A stretch of 64,000 nt of DNA from Nocardioidaceae bacterium. GTDB taxonomy: Bacteria; Actinomycetota; Actinomycetes; Propionibacteriales; Nocardioidaceae. Where the stretch lies: NCBI GenBank assembly GCA_029266455.1, contig JAQSWV010000003.1, positions 62,001-126,000 of the forward strand, written 5' to 3'. Made by a program: the position numbers and the translations under genes. Under the pieces are notes generated by a model. That model did no database searches. It was not told where the DNA came from and worked only from the letters and a program-made list of their open reading frames with translations. Positions 1 to 8,039 of the stretch are shown here, one piece after another (position 1 is the first letter of the stretch; each line of letters opens with the position of its first letter).

Positions 1-703
1 ACCTGTCACGGCGCCCGCCAGCACGGCAGGCACCAGGGTGAGGTCGAGCAGCAGCGCCTCCCAGGTCAGCAGGCCGAGCCCGACGCTGAACGGCACCTTG
101 AACAGGTTGACGACCAGGTAGAACCACGCACCGGTGCCGAGGAACCGCAGGATCGGCAGACCGGAGAGCAGGAAGTACAGCGACGTCACCGCCCCGGCGG
201 CGTTGGCGACCATGGTCGTGACGCCTGCGAGCACACCCGCTCCGGCCGCCAGCACCCGGCGTCCGGTTGCCGTACCCGGCCCGGGGGGCGGCTCAGCGAT
301 CGGCGCTGTGGTCCGGTCAGTGGCCGGCCCCTGGGCCGGCGACCGGCGGAGCAGCTGTCCTGCAGACAGCACCAGGAGCGTGACGCCGATGGCGATCCGC
401 ATCAGCTCGTCGTCGGCGTACGCGACGAACACCGCGCCGAGCACGGTGCCGACGGCGACCCAGGGGAACAGCCGCCACAGCATCCCCCAGTCGGCGTGCC
501 GCCGGTAGATGCTCACGGCCAGCAGGTCACCCACGATGAGCACCGGCAGCACCACCCCGGTGGACTCGCGGGCCGGCAGCACCCAGGCGAACAGCACGAC
601 CGTGACGGCGCCGGCCCCGCTGATCGCGGTCTTGGCGAAGCCCACGGTCAGCGCGGCCACGGCGAGCACCGCCCACTCCGTGGCCGTCAGCTCCGCCAGC
701 ATG
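1..703 (-). CDS. TauE/SafE family membrane exporter, partial
   Basis: Reading the minus strand from ATG at 703 gives an uninterrupted frame to the window edge, so the C-terminus is missing. The product is very hydrophobic. It opens with a segment containing VGFAKTAISG, then MLAGV-like and VANAAGAVTSLYFLL segments, which are typical of the two repeated halves of TauE/SafE sulfite or organosulfonate exporters. A proline-rich cytoplasmic linker separates the halves near residues 120-145. An AGGAGG ribosome site lies about 7 bases before the ATG. The gene is divergent from ptsI. The substrate cannot be read from the sequence. Confidence 0.85.
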
Positions 704-811
704 GTCGTCCTCCTGGTCCGAGCGGCTTCGAGGAGCTGCGGCTGTCTAGAGTCCTGGGTCGACGCCTGCCGAAGGTGGGCCGATCTCGTACCCAGAAGGG
801 GTCCAGCACCG

Positions 812-2440
812 ATGGAGATTCTTACCGGTGTCCCGGCCAGCCCGGGCATCGCCACCGGCCGGGCGGTGCGCTGGGACGGCACCGAGTCCGGCCGCACGGA
901 TCCGGCCACCGACCTGCCCGACGCCTCCCAGCGGGTGGTCGCCGACCTCACCCGACGGGCGGAGGCGGCGACGTCGACCGAGGGTCGTTCGGTGCTGGAG
1001 GCGCTGGCCCTGTTCGCCGAGGACCCCGAGCTGCTGGCCGCGGCCGGCCGGCTGGAGCAGGCGGGCACGGCCGCCCCGGAGGCCGTCCGCACGGCCGCCG
1101 CGGGATACGCCGAGCAGCTGCGCGGGCTGGGCGGCTACCTGGCCGAGCGGGCGGGCGACGTCGTGGACGTGGGGGAGCGGCTGGCGGCCAGCCTGGAGGG
1201 TCGGGCGCCGGCGGAGATCCCGCAGCCCGGTCACCCGTACGTGCTGGTCGCACTCGATCTCGCGCCCGCAGACACCGCGCTGCTCGACCCGTCCGCAGTG
1301 GTGGGGATCGTCACCGAGCACGGTGGGCCGACCAGCCACACCACCATCCTGGCCCGCTCGCTCGGCATTCCGGCAGTCGTCGCGTGTGGCGGTGCACGCG
1401 ACTCCGCCGACGGCCACGAGGTCGTCGTCGACGGGACGGCCGGCGAGGTCGTGGTCGACCCGACCCCCGACCTGGTCGACGAACGGGCCGCCCGGGAGCG
1501 AGACTCCGCCGAACGCCGCTCGCGGTCGACCGGGCCTGGCCGCACGGCCGACGGCGTGGCCGTGCGGCTGCTGGCCAACGTCGGCACCCTCGACGACGCC
1601 CTGACAGCCGCGGCGGCCGACGTGGAGGGGGTCGGCCTGTTCCGTACCGAGTTCCTGTTCCTCGGCCGCAGCGACGAGCCCACCCTCGACGAGCAGGCCG
1701 ACACCTACGCCGAGGTGCTGTCCGCCTTCGGCGGGCGGACGGTGGTGGTGCGCACCCTCGATGCGGGCTCGGACAAGCCGGTGCCGTTCCTCGACCTGCC
1801 CGCCGAGGAGAACCCGGCCCTGGGGGTGCGCGGGCTGCGTACCGCGTCGGTACGGGCCGAGGTGCTGGTCCGCCAGCTCGAGGCGCTGGTGCTGGCCGCC
1901 GAGCGGACCGGCACCGCTCCCTGGGTGATGGCCCCGATGGTGGCGACCGTCGACGAGGCCCGCCGGTTCGCCACACTCGCCCGGGAGGCGGGCGTGGGAA
2001 CCGTCGGCGTCATGGTCGAGGTGCCGTCGGCCGCGCTGCGGGCCCCGCACGTTCTCGCAGAGGTCGACTTCGCGTCGGTCGGCACCAACGACCTGGCGCA
2101 GTACGCCCTGGCCGCGGACCGCCAGCTGGGCGACCTGGGGGAGCTGCTCGACCCGTGGCAGCCCGCGGTGCTCGACCTGGTCGCGGCGACCTGCGCGGGC
2201 GGAGCCGCCACCGGGCGGCCGGTCGGCGTCTGCGGCGAGGCGGCGGCCGACCCGCGCCTGGCCGCGGTGCTCGTCGGACTCGGCGTGCGCTCGCTGTCCA
2301 TGGCGCCGGTCGCTGTCCCGGCGGTACGCGCCGCGTTGGAGGCCGTCGACCTCCCCACCTGCGAGAAGGCCGCCACCGCGGCCCGGTCCGCGGCGACCGC
2401 GGCCGACGCCCGCGCGTCGGTCACCGAGCTGCTGCGCTGA
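812..2440 (+). CDS. ptsI: Phosphoenolpyruvate-protein phosphotransferase (PTS enzyme I)
   Basis: Enzyme I takes phosphate from phosphoenolpyruvate and passes it to HPr, the first step of sugar uptake by the PTS. The 542-residue product has the phospho-histidine motif GGPTSHTT (His about residue 176) and then the PEP-binding barrel with LFRTEFLFL and NPALGVRGLR. The FASVGTNDLAQYALAADR stretch and the C-terminal VCGE cysteine motif follow. The reading frame stays open upstream, but ATG 812 is preceded by AGAAGGGG and begins the conserved MxLxGVPASPGIA start. Length is slightly below the usual 550-575. No ptsH lies beside it. A 3' repeat region follows directly. Confidence 0.95.
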   Translation: MEILTGVPASPGIATGRAVRWDGTESGRTDPATDLPDASQRVVADLTRRAEAATSTEGRSVLEALALFAEDPELLAAAGRLEQAGTAAPEAVRTAAAGYAEQLRGLGGYLAERAGDVVDVGERLAASLEGRAPAEIPQPGHPYVLVALDLAPADTALLDPSAVVGIVTEHGGPTSHTTILARSLGIPAVVACGGARDSADGHEVVVDGTAGEVVVDPTPDLVDERAARERDSAERRSRSTGPGRTADGVAVRLLANVGTLDDALTAAAADVEGVGLFRTEFLFLGRSDEPTLDEQADTYAEVLSAFGGRTVVVRTLDAGSDKPVPFLDLPAEENPALGVRGLRTASVRAEVLVRQLEALVLAAERTGTAPWVMAPMVATVDEARRFATLAREAGVGTVGVMVEVPSAALRAPHVLAEVDFASVGTNDLAQYALAADRQLGDLGELLDPWQPAVLDLVAATCAGGAATGRPVGVCGEAAADPRLAAVLVGLGVRSLSMAPVAVPAVRAALEAVDLPTCEKAATAARSAATAADARASVTELLR

Positions 2441-2442
2441 GT

Positions 2443-2550
2443 GCCTGCACCGCGGTGAATGCCTGCACCGCGGTGAGTGCCTGCACCGCGGTTAATGCCT
2501 GCACCGCGCTGAGCGCCCGGCCCACGCTGAGCGCACGGCCCGCGCTGAGC
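2443..2550 (+). repeat. Six degenerate 18-base tandem repeats after ptsI
   Basis: Six consecutive 18-base units begin two bases after the ptsI stop. The first is GCCTGCACCGCGGTGAAT. The first four are nearly identical; the last two drift to GCxCGGCCCxCGCTGAGC. Remnants of the 3' half continue to about 2575. No coding function is evident. Confidence 0.85.
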
Positions 2551-2606
2551 TCCCGCGCTGAGCTCCCGCGCCGCCGCCACCGCGCCGCCTCCCGCCGTCA
2601 CTACCG

Positions 2607-2678
2607 CAGCGAAAGTCGCGCCTCTGGGGCGCTGCAGCGCCCTGGAAGTGCCGTTTTCGCAGCCCACCCTGCGAAAAC
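2607..2678 (+). repeat. 72-base palindromic element, copy A
   Basis: This element matches copy B (5094-5165) at 61 of 72 positions by my count, with no gaps. It contains the 16-base palindrome GGGCGCTGCAGCGCCC at the centre of a longer imperfect inverted repeat. At its right end TTTTCGCAG and CTGCGAAAA form a perfect 9-base-pair stem around CCCACC. It ends 22 bases before the -10 hexamer of the nei-like gene. It could be a REP-type repeat, a terminator for ptsI, or an upstream control site. Confidence 0.85.
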
Positions 2679-2700
2679 CGCAAACGCCGCGCCGACTGCC

Positions 2701-2706
2701 TAACCT
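2701..2706 (+). promoter_or_regulatory. Leaderless -10 hexamer TAACCT for the nei-like gene
   Basis: TAACCT is followed by exactly 6 bases and then the GTG start at 2713. That spacing puts the expected transcription start on the start codon. Confidence 0.6.
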
Positions 2707-2712
2707 GGCGTC

Positions 2713-3525
2713 GTGCCCGAGGGAGACAGCGTGTGGCGGGCCGCGCGCCGGCTCGACCGCGGACTGGCCGGTCGAACACTGGCCCGGAGCGACTTCCGGG
2801 TGCCGCAGCATGCGACCGCGGACCTGTCCGGCCGTACGGTGCTCGGCACCGTCACACACGGCAAGCACCTGTTCACGCGCTTGGACGGCGATATCACCCT
2901 GCACACGCACCTGCGTATGGATGGCGAGTGGACGGTGCTCGGTCCGGGCAGGCGGCCACCTCGACGGCTGGTCACCGACATCAGGGTCGAGCTGCTCACG
3001 ACCGACGACCGGCGCGGGCTGGCACTGCGGATGCCCGTCGTGGAGCTGGTGCGCACACCTGACGAGGTTCGACTGACCTCCCACCTGGGTCCCGACCCGC
3101 TGCGTGACGACTGGGATCCTGCCGAGGCGGTGCGACGCCTGTCGGCTCGTCCCGATCGGCCGCTGGCGGCGGCGCTGCTAGACCAGCGGACGATGGCCGG
3201 GCTCGGCAACCTCTGGGTGAACGAGCTGCTGTTCGTCCGCGGCCACAGTCCCTGGACCCACGCGCGCGACGTCGACGGCCCCGCGATCGTCACCCTGGCC
3301 CGCCGGATGCTGCGGCAGAGCATCACCGTCCGCGGGAACGGGCAGGTGACCACCGGTAACCCCCGGCCCGGCGAGGAGCACTGGGTGTACGGGCGGTCGG
3401 GGCAGCCGTGCCGACGCTGCCGCACCCCGATCCGGCACGTCCCGGAGATCCCCGGCGATCCCGAGCGCCGGGCCACGTGGTGGTGCCCGCACTGTCAGCC
3501 AGGCCCCTCGCCCGAGGGACGTTGA
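2713..3525 (+). CDS. Fpg/Nei family DNA glycosylase (endonuclease VIII-like)
   Basis: This is a 270-residue base-excision repair enzyme that removes oxidised bases and cleaves the abasic site. After removal of Met the protein starts with the catalytic Pro-Glu pair (MPEGDSV). The helix-two-turn-helix region contains MAGLGNLWVNELL. A C-terminal zinc finger has CRRC and CPHC about 22 residues apart. The motifs are closest to the actinobacterial Nei branch rather than Fpg. There is no Shine-Dalgarno site. The GTG start follows TAACCT by 6 bases, so leaderless translation is likely. Substrate preference cannot be read from sequence. Confidence 0.93.
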   Translation: MPEGDSVWRAARRLDRGLAGRTLARSDFRVPQHATADLSGRTVLGTVTHGKHLFTRLDGDITLHTHLRMDGEWTVLGPGRRPPRRLVTDIRVELLTTDDRRGLALRMPVVELVRTPDEVRLTSHLGPDPLRDDWDPAEAVRRLSARPDRPLAAALLDQRTMAGLGNLWVNELLFVRGHSPWTHARDVDGPAIVTLARRMLRQSITVRGNGQVTTGNPRPGEEHWVYGRSGQPCRRCRTPIRHVPEIPGDPERRATWWCPHCQPGPSPEGR

Positions 3526-3690
3526 GGCACTGAAGAAGCCGCCTGCCCCGAGGCAACGGGTGTCACAGAGGTCACCCCGGGAAGGGGCGGGTTGGCGGCA
3601 TGGAGTCCCTTCTGCCAGCGTTGGGAAAGGTGGACCGGCAGGCGTCAGACAACCGGCAGACAGCAGCGACCCGACGAAGGATGGATCGAC

Positions 3691-5034
3691 ATGGCGAGCC
3701 CAGCGCACACCCAGCCCCACGTCGTACGTGGCGACCGGAAGCGCGTCGTCGTCCTGGGGGGAGGCTTCGGTGGTCTCGCGGCCGTCCGGGCCATGACCAA
3801 GCTGGACGCCGACGTCGTGCTCGTCGACCGGCACGCGTACAACACGTTCCAGCCACTGCTGTACCAGGTGGCCACCGCCGGGCTGAACCCCGGTGACATC
3901 ACGTACTTCCTGCGATCGCGGCGCGCCCACCAGAAGAACCTCCAGTTCGTCAAGGGCGATGTCCGAAGGGTCGACCCGGTCGCGCGGCGGGTGGACCTCG
4001 ACAAGGGACTTTCGCTCGACTACGACTACCTGGTGGTGGCGACCGGTGTGACCACCAACTACTTCGGTGTGCCGGGCGCCGAGGAGCATGCGCTCGCCCT
4101 CTACACCCGGGCGCAGGCGTTGGCGGTGCGCGACAAGATGTTCACCGACCTGGAGAGGGCCGTCCGCCAGCAGCAGCCGCACGACTTGCGCGTGCTGGTG
4201 GTCGGCGGCGGCGCCACCGGCGTCGAGATGGCCGGCTCCCTGGCCGAGCTTCGCAACAACAGCGCCCGCACGCTCTACCCCGAGCTGGACATCGACCGCA
4301 TGCACATCACGCTGGTCGAGATGGCACCGCAGCTGCTGACGCCCTTCCCCCGACGGTCGCAGCGGTACGCGCGTCGTGCGTTGGAGAAGCGGGGCGTACA
4401 GCTGCGGCTGTCGACGATGGTCAAGGAGGTCCGCCCCGACGGTGTCGTCGTCGACGACGGCGAGTTCATCCATGCGGGCCTGGTCATCTGGGCGAGCGGG
4501 ATCAAGGTGCCCGAGACGATCAGCGAGTGGGGGCTGCCACAGGGCAAGGGCGGCCGCATCGACGTCGGCCCCGACCTGCGGGTCAAGGGCTTCGACGACG
4601 TCTTCGCGGTGGGCGACATCGCGGTCTCGCCGGAGGCGTTGGCCCAGCTCGCGCAGCCGGCTCTCCAGGGCGGCAAGCATGCCGGCAAGCAGATCGGCCG
4701 GCTGCTCGAGGGCAAGCCCACGGAGGAGTTCCACTACTTCGACGAGGGCATCCTCGCGACCATCGGTCGCAGCTCGGCAGTCGCGAAGATCCCGTACCTG
4801 CCACCGATCAACGGCTTCCTGGCCTGGCTCATCTGGCTCTTCGTCCACATCATGTACCTGCTGGGCAACCGGAACCGGATCGCGACGATCGTCAACCTCT
4901 CGGTCCGGTACCTGTCGTGGTCGCGCTCGCACAACGCCATCGTCGGAGAGGTCGAGACACCAAGCCTCCCCGGAGCAGACCAGCCCGCCCTCGACGCCGA
5001 CGCCCCCTCCGAGGAGCGCGCCGTCGCCGGCTGA
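3691..5034 (+). CDS. ndh: Type II NADH dehydrogenase, NAD(P)/FAD-dependent
   Basis: This 447-residue flavoprotein oxidises NADH and reduces menaquinone at the membrane without pumping protons. The FAD-binding motif VVVLGGGFGGLAA lies near residue 18, followed by NTFQPLLYQVATAGL. The NADH-binding motif VVGGGATGVEMAG lies mid-protein. The GDI motif FAVGDIAVS and a C-terminal hydrophobic stretch (LAWLIWLFVHIMYLLG) complete the Ndh pattern. ATG 3691 is chosen over an earlier in-frame ATG at 3592 because it has AAGGA upstream and the preceding residues are not conserved. The palindromic element copy B follows its stop. Confidence 0.93.
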   Translation: MASPAHTQPHVVRGDRKRVVVLGGGFGGLAAVRAMTKLDADVVLVDRHAYNTFQPLLYQVATAGLNPGDITYFLRSRRAHQKNLQFVKGDVRRVDPVARRVDLDKGLSLDYDYLVVATGVTTNYFGVPGAEEHALALYTRAQALAVRDKMFTDLERAVRQQQPHDLRVLVVGGGATGVEMAGSLAELRNNSARTLYPELDIDRMHITLVEMAPQLLTPFPRRSQRYARRALEKRGVQLRLSTMVKEVRPDGVVVDDGEFIHAGLVIWASGIKVPETISEWGLPQGKGGRIDVGPDLRVKGFDDVFAVGDIAVSPEALAQLAQPALQGGKHAGKQIGRLLEGKPTEEFHYFDEGILATIGRSSAVAKIPYLPPINGFLAWLIWLFVHIMYLLGNRNRIATIVNLSVRYLSWSRSHNAIVGEVETPSLPGADQPALDADAPSEERAVAG

Positions 5035-5093
5035 CCCCGGTGGGAGAACGCGCTCCCACTGGCGAGATGGGGACCTCGAGCCAGGCAGTAGCC

Positions 5094-5165
5094 CAGCGAA
5101 GACTGCACTTCTAGGGCGCTGCAACCCCCTGGAGGTGCCGCTTTCGCAGCCCACCCTGCGAAAAC
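5094..5165 (+). repeat. 72-base palindromic element, copy B
   Basis: Second copy of the element at 2607-2678. The right-hand hairpin is retained with 8 paired bases (TTTCGCAG/CTGCGAAA), while the central palindrome is imperfect. It ends 21 bases before the TAACCT hexamer of the sirtuin gene, nearly the same offset as copy A has to its own downstream promoter. Confidence 0.85.
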
Positions 5166-5186
5166 TGGGCGCTTGGCCGAGGTCCG

Positions 5187-5192
5187 TAACCT
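5187..5192 (+). promoter_or_regulatory. Leaderless -10 hexamer TAACCT for the sirtuin gene
   Basis: TAACCT plus 6 bases leads to ATG 5199. This supports ATG 5199 over the in-frame GTG at 5193. The same hexamer and spacing precede the nei-like gene. Confidence 0.6.
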
Positions 5193-5198
5193 GTGCAC

Positions 5199-6182
5199 AT
5201 GCAGCCGGGCCAGCCCGCAGACGCGTCGCGAGGTCGACGTGACGATCGTCGCGGAGACCCGCACCCCGAACACGTGCAGGCGGTGGCCGCTCTGCTGCGC
5301 GGCCGCTCGGTGGTGTGCCTGACCGGGGCCGGCATGTCCACCGACTCCGGGATCCCGGACTACCGGGGTCCGGGCTCGCCGCCGCGCAAGCCGATGACCT
5401 TCGACGAGTTCTGCTCGGGCCAGGCTGCGCAGCGCAGGTACTGGTCCCGGGCGTTCGTCGGCTGGCAGCACATGGCGGGGGCAGCGCCGAACGACGGCCA
5501 CCGCGCGCTGGCCCGCATGCAGGCGGCCGGCGTGATCGGGACCCTGGTCACCCAGAACGTCGACGGCCTGCACGGAGCCGCGGGCAGCCGCCCCCTCATC
5601 GACCTGCACGGCCGGATATCCGAGGTCATCTGCCTCGAATGCCGAGACGTGACGCCGAGGCAGCACGTGCAGACCCGCCTCCAGGCGCTCAACCCCGCCT
5701 ACGCCCGCAGCGACACGTCCGGGGTCGAGATCGCGCCCGACGGCGATGCCCTGGTCGACGACTCCGAGCGGTTCGCGCTCGCCGGGTGCGGGACGTGCGG
5801 AGGACGATTGAAGCCGCACGTCGTCTTCTTCGGCGAGAACGTCCCCAAGGACCGGGTGGCGGCCGTGACGGCTCTGGTGGACGAGGCCGACGCCCTGCTC
5901 GTGGTCGGGTCGTCGCTGACCGTCATGAGCGGGTTCCGGTTCGTCCGTCAGGCGCACCGGTCGGGTACGCCGGTGGTGATCGTCAACCGCGGCGCGACCC
6001 GGGGCGACGACCTGGCCGACGTCCGCGTCGACGCCGGCTGCTCCGAGACCATGACCGCCCTTGCCGAGGAGCTCGTGAGCCGGCGACCAGCGGCGTCCGC
6101 GACCAGCCACTGGGGGCGGCCGCGACCAGCCACTGGGGGCGGCCGCGACCAGCCACTGAGGGCGGCCGCGACCAGCCACTGA
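5199..6182 (+). CDS. Sir2 family NAD-dependent protein deacylase (sirtuin)
   Basis: Sirtuins remove acyl groups from lysine using NAD. The 327-residue product shows GAGMSTDSGIPDYRGPG for NAD binding, TQNVDGLHGAAG, and LHGRISEVICLECRD with the catalytic His and first zinc cysteine. A second zinc pair CGTCGG and VVGSSLTVMSG follow. The cysteine spacing and PDYRGPGS fit the class II type. The last 30 or so residues (from about SATSHWG) are encoded by a 23-base tandem repeat and look unrelated to the family, so the natural C-terminus probably ended near LVSRRP. pgm starts 83 bases downstream from its own promoter. Confidence 0.93.
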   Translation: MQPGQPADASRGRRDDRRGDPHPEHVQAVAALLRGRSVVCLTGAGMSTDSGIPDYRGPGSPPRKPMTFDEFCSGQAAQRRYWSRAFVGWQHMAGAAPNDGHRALARMQAAGVIGTLVTQNVDGLHGAAGSRPLIDLHGRISEVICLECRDVTPRQHVQTRLQALNPAYARSDTSGVEIAPDGDALVDDSERFALAGCGTCGGRLKPHVVFFGENVPKDRVAAVTALVDEADALLVVGSSLTVMSGFRFVRQAHRSGTPVVIVNRGATRGDDLADVRVDAGCSETMTALAEELVSRRPAASATSHWGRPRPATGGGRDQPLRAAATSH

Positions 6183-6230
6183 GGGCGGCCGCGACCAGCC
6201 ACTGAGGGCGCGGCGACCAGCCACTGAGGG
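6099..6230 (+). repeat. 23-base tandem repeat across the sirtuin 3' end
   Basis: About 5.8 units of GCGACCAGCCACTGRGGGCG plus GCC run from inside the sirtuin frame past its stop. Four units are 23 bases, the fifth is 22, and the last is partial. Because 23 is not a multiple of 3, each added or lost unit changes the C-terminal frame. Confidence 0.9.
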
Positions 6231-6252
6231 CACGCGGCGCCGCCGACCCCAC

Positions 6253-6258
6253 TAGGGT
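6253..6258 (+). promoter_or_regulatory. Leaderless -10 hexamer TAGGGT for pgm
   Basis: TAGGGT is followed by 7 bases and ATG 6266. No Shine-Dalgarno site is visible. Confidence 0.6.
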
Positions 6259-6265
6259 CGACGGC

Positions 6266-7894
6266 ATGCACGAGCGCGCCGGAACACCTGCCCAGCCCGA
6301 CGACCTGGTCGACATCTCCGCTCTCGAAGCGGCCTACTTCGACACCACGCCTGATGCCGACGACCCCGCCCAGCAGGTGGTCTTCGGTACGTCCGGGCAC
6401 CGGGGGTCGAGCCTGGACGGTGCGTTCAACGAGCCACACATCCTGGCCATCACACAGGCGATCTGCGAGTACCGCGCCGGAGCCGGCATCACCGGCCCGC
6501 TGGTCGTGGGCCGGGACACCCACGCGCTGTCGTTGCCCTCGTGGCACACGGCGCTGGAGGTGCTGGTCGGCAACGGCGTCACGGTCCTCGTCGACGAGCG
6601 CGACGGCTACACCCCCACCCCGGCGCTGTCCCACGCGATCCTGCGTCTCAACCGCGATGCCGACAAGGGCGCGGTCGACGGCATCGTGATCACGCCGTCG
6701 CACAACCCGCCGCGCGACGGGGGCTTCAAGTACAACCCGCCGCACGGCGGGCCGGCCGGGAGCGACATCACCGGATGGATTGCCGACCGCGCCAACGAGC
6801 TCCTGCGCAAGGGCACCGGCGACATCACGCGGGCGAGCACCGAGCGCACCCGCGACGAGTGCGTGGGCTACGACTTCCTGGGTCACTACGTCGACGACCT
6901 GCCCGCTGTCCTCGACCTCGACGCCGTGCGTGAGGCGGGGGTACGGATCGGCGCCGACCCGATGGGTGGCGCGGCGGTCGACTACTGGGGAGCCATCGCG
7001 GAGCGGCACCGGCTCGACCTCACCGTGGTGAACGACCGGGTCGACCCGCAGTGGGCCTTCATGACCCTCGACCACGACGGCAAGATCCGCATGGACTGCT
7101 CGTCGCCGTCGGCCATGGCGTCGCTGGTCGAGCGCCGTACCGCGTTCGACGTGTCCACCGGCAACGACGCCGATGCCGACCGGCACGGCATCGTGACCCC
7201 GGACGCCGGGCTGATGAACCCCAACCACTTCCTCGCGGTCGCGATCGACTATCTGCTGATGAGCCGGTCCTGGCCGGACACCGTCGCCGTCGGCAAGACG
7301 CTGGTGTCGTCGTCGATGATCGACCGAGTCGTGAGCGCCCGTGGCCGGCGTCTGCTGGAGGTGCCGGTCGGCTTCAAGTGGTTCGTGCCGGGCCTGCTCG
7401 ACGGCACGGTGGCGTTCGGTGGCGAGGAGAGCGCGGGGGCGAGCTTCCTGCGCCGCGACGGCAGTACCTGGACCACCGACAAGGACGGCATCCTCCTGGC
7501 CCTGCTCGCCAGCGAGATCCTCGCGGTGTCGCAGCAGACGCCCAGCCAGCTGTACGGCGGCCTCACCGAGAGGTTCGGCGATCCTGCGTACGCGCGTGTG
7601 GATGCCCCCGCCTCCCGCGACGAGAAGTCCCGGCTCGCACAGTTGTCGGCCGATCAGGTGAGCGCCACCGAGCTCGCCGGTGACCCGATCACCGAGCGTC
7701 TCACCTCGGCTCCGGGCAACGACGCCCCACTCGGCGGCCTCAAGGTGCTGACCGACCGGGCGTGGTTCGCTGCCCGCCCGTCCGGGACCGAGGACGTGTA
7801 CAAGATCTACGCGGAGTCCTTCGCGGGTCCCGAGCACCTGCGGCGGGTGCAGGAAGAGGCCACCGAGGTCGTCTCCGCCGCCCTGGCCGGCTGA
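6266..7894 (+). CDS. pgm: Phosphoglucomutase (alpha-D-glucose phosphate-specific)
   Basis: This enzyme interconverts glucose 1-phosphate and glucose 6-phosphate, linking glycolysis to glycogen, trehalose and cell-wall precursors. The 542-residue length matches the family. FGTSGHRGSS lies near residue 33. The phosphoserine loop TPSHNPPRDGGFKYNPP is near residue 143, the metal loop is DADADRHGI, and the sugar-binding loop is GGEESAGASF. The C-terminal RPSGTED phosphate-binding motif is present. It is transcribed alone and is followed by a strong hairpin. Confidence 0.95.
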   Translation: MHERAGTPAQPDDLVDISALEAAYFDTTPDADDPAQQVVFGTSGHRGSSLDGAFNEPHILAITQAICEYRAGAGITGPLVVGRDTHALSLPSWHTALEVLVGNGVTVLVDERDGYTPTPALSHAILRLNRDADKGAVDGIVITPSHNPPRDGGFKYNPPHGGPAGSDITGWIADRANELLRKGTGDITRASTERTRDECVGYDFLGHYVDDLPAVLDLDAVREAGVRIGADPMGGAAVDYWGAIAERHRLDLTVVNDRVDPQWAFMTLDHDGKIRMDCSSPSAMASLVERRTAFDVSTGNDADADRHGIVTPDAGLMNPNHFLAVAIDYLLMSRSWPDTVAVGKTLVSSSMIDRVVSARGRRLLEVPVGFKWFVPGLLDGTVAFGGEESAGASFLRRDGSTWTTDKDGILLALLASEILAVSQQTPSQLYGGLTERFGDPAYARVDAPASRDEKSRLAQLSADQVSATELAGDPITERLTSAPGNDAPLGGLKVLTDRAWFAARPSGTEDVYKIYAESFAGPEHLRRVQEEATEVVSAALAG

Positions 7895-7898
7895 CGGT

Positions 7899-7928
7899 CC
7901 GGCGAACTACCCGGTTGTAGTTCGCCGG
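7899..7928 (+). terminator. Hairpin after pgm
   Basis: CCGGCGAACTAC and GTAGTTCGCCGG form a perfect 12-base-pair stem with loop CCGGTT, 5 bases after the pgm stop. There is no U-run, as is common for terminators in high-GC actinobacteria. Confidence 0.65.
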
Positions 7929-8039
7929 TGAACGGACTACACCGCTGGCACCTGCACGGTCCGTGGTGTTCGCTGAGAGGTTCAAGGGCCTCTCGATCGG
8001 TCGAACGACCGGCCCTCCCACCTCGCGGAAGGCAGGCAC

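Noticed and set aside
134-508. Small plus-strand frame in the first 500 bases
   Set aside because: It is the shadow of the minus-strand TauE/SafE gene, whose membrane segments are clear.
496-2703. Long open frame (735 codons) overlapping ptsI in another frame
   Set aside because: It is a high-GC shadow: the product is Gly/Arg-rich with no motifs, while the overlapping frame has full enzyme I signatures.
7895-8039. Cyclic di-AMP (ydaO) riboswitch before the NlpC/P60 gene
   Set aside because: Such riboswitches often precede cell-wall hydrolases in actinobacteria, but I could not find the conserved motif. Only a terminator-like hairpin is clear.
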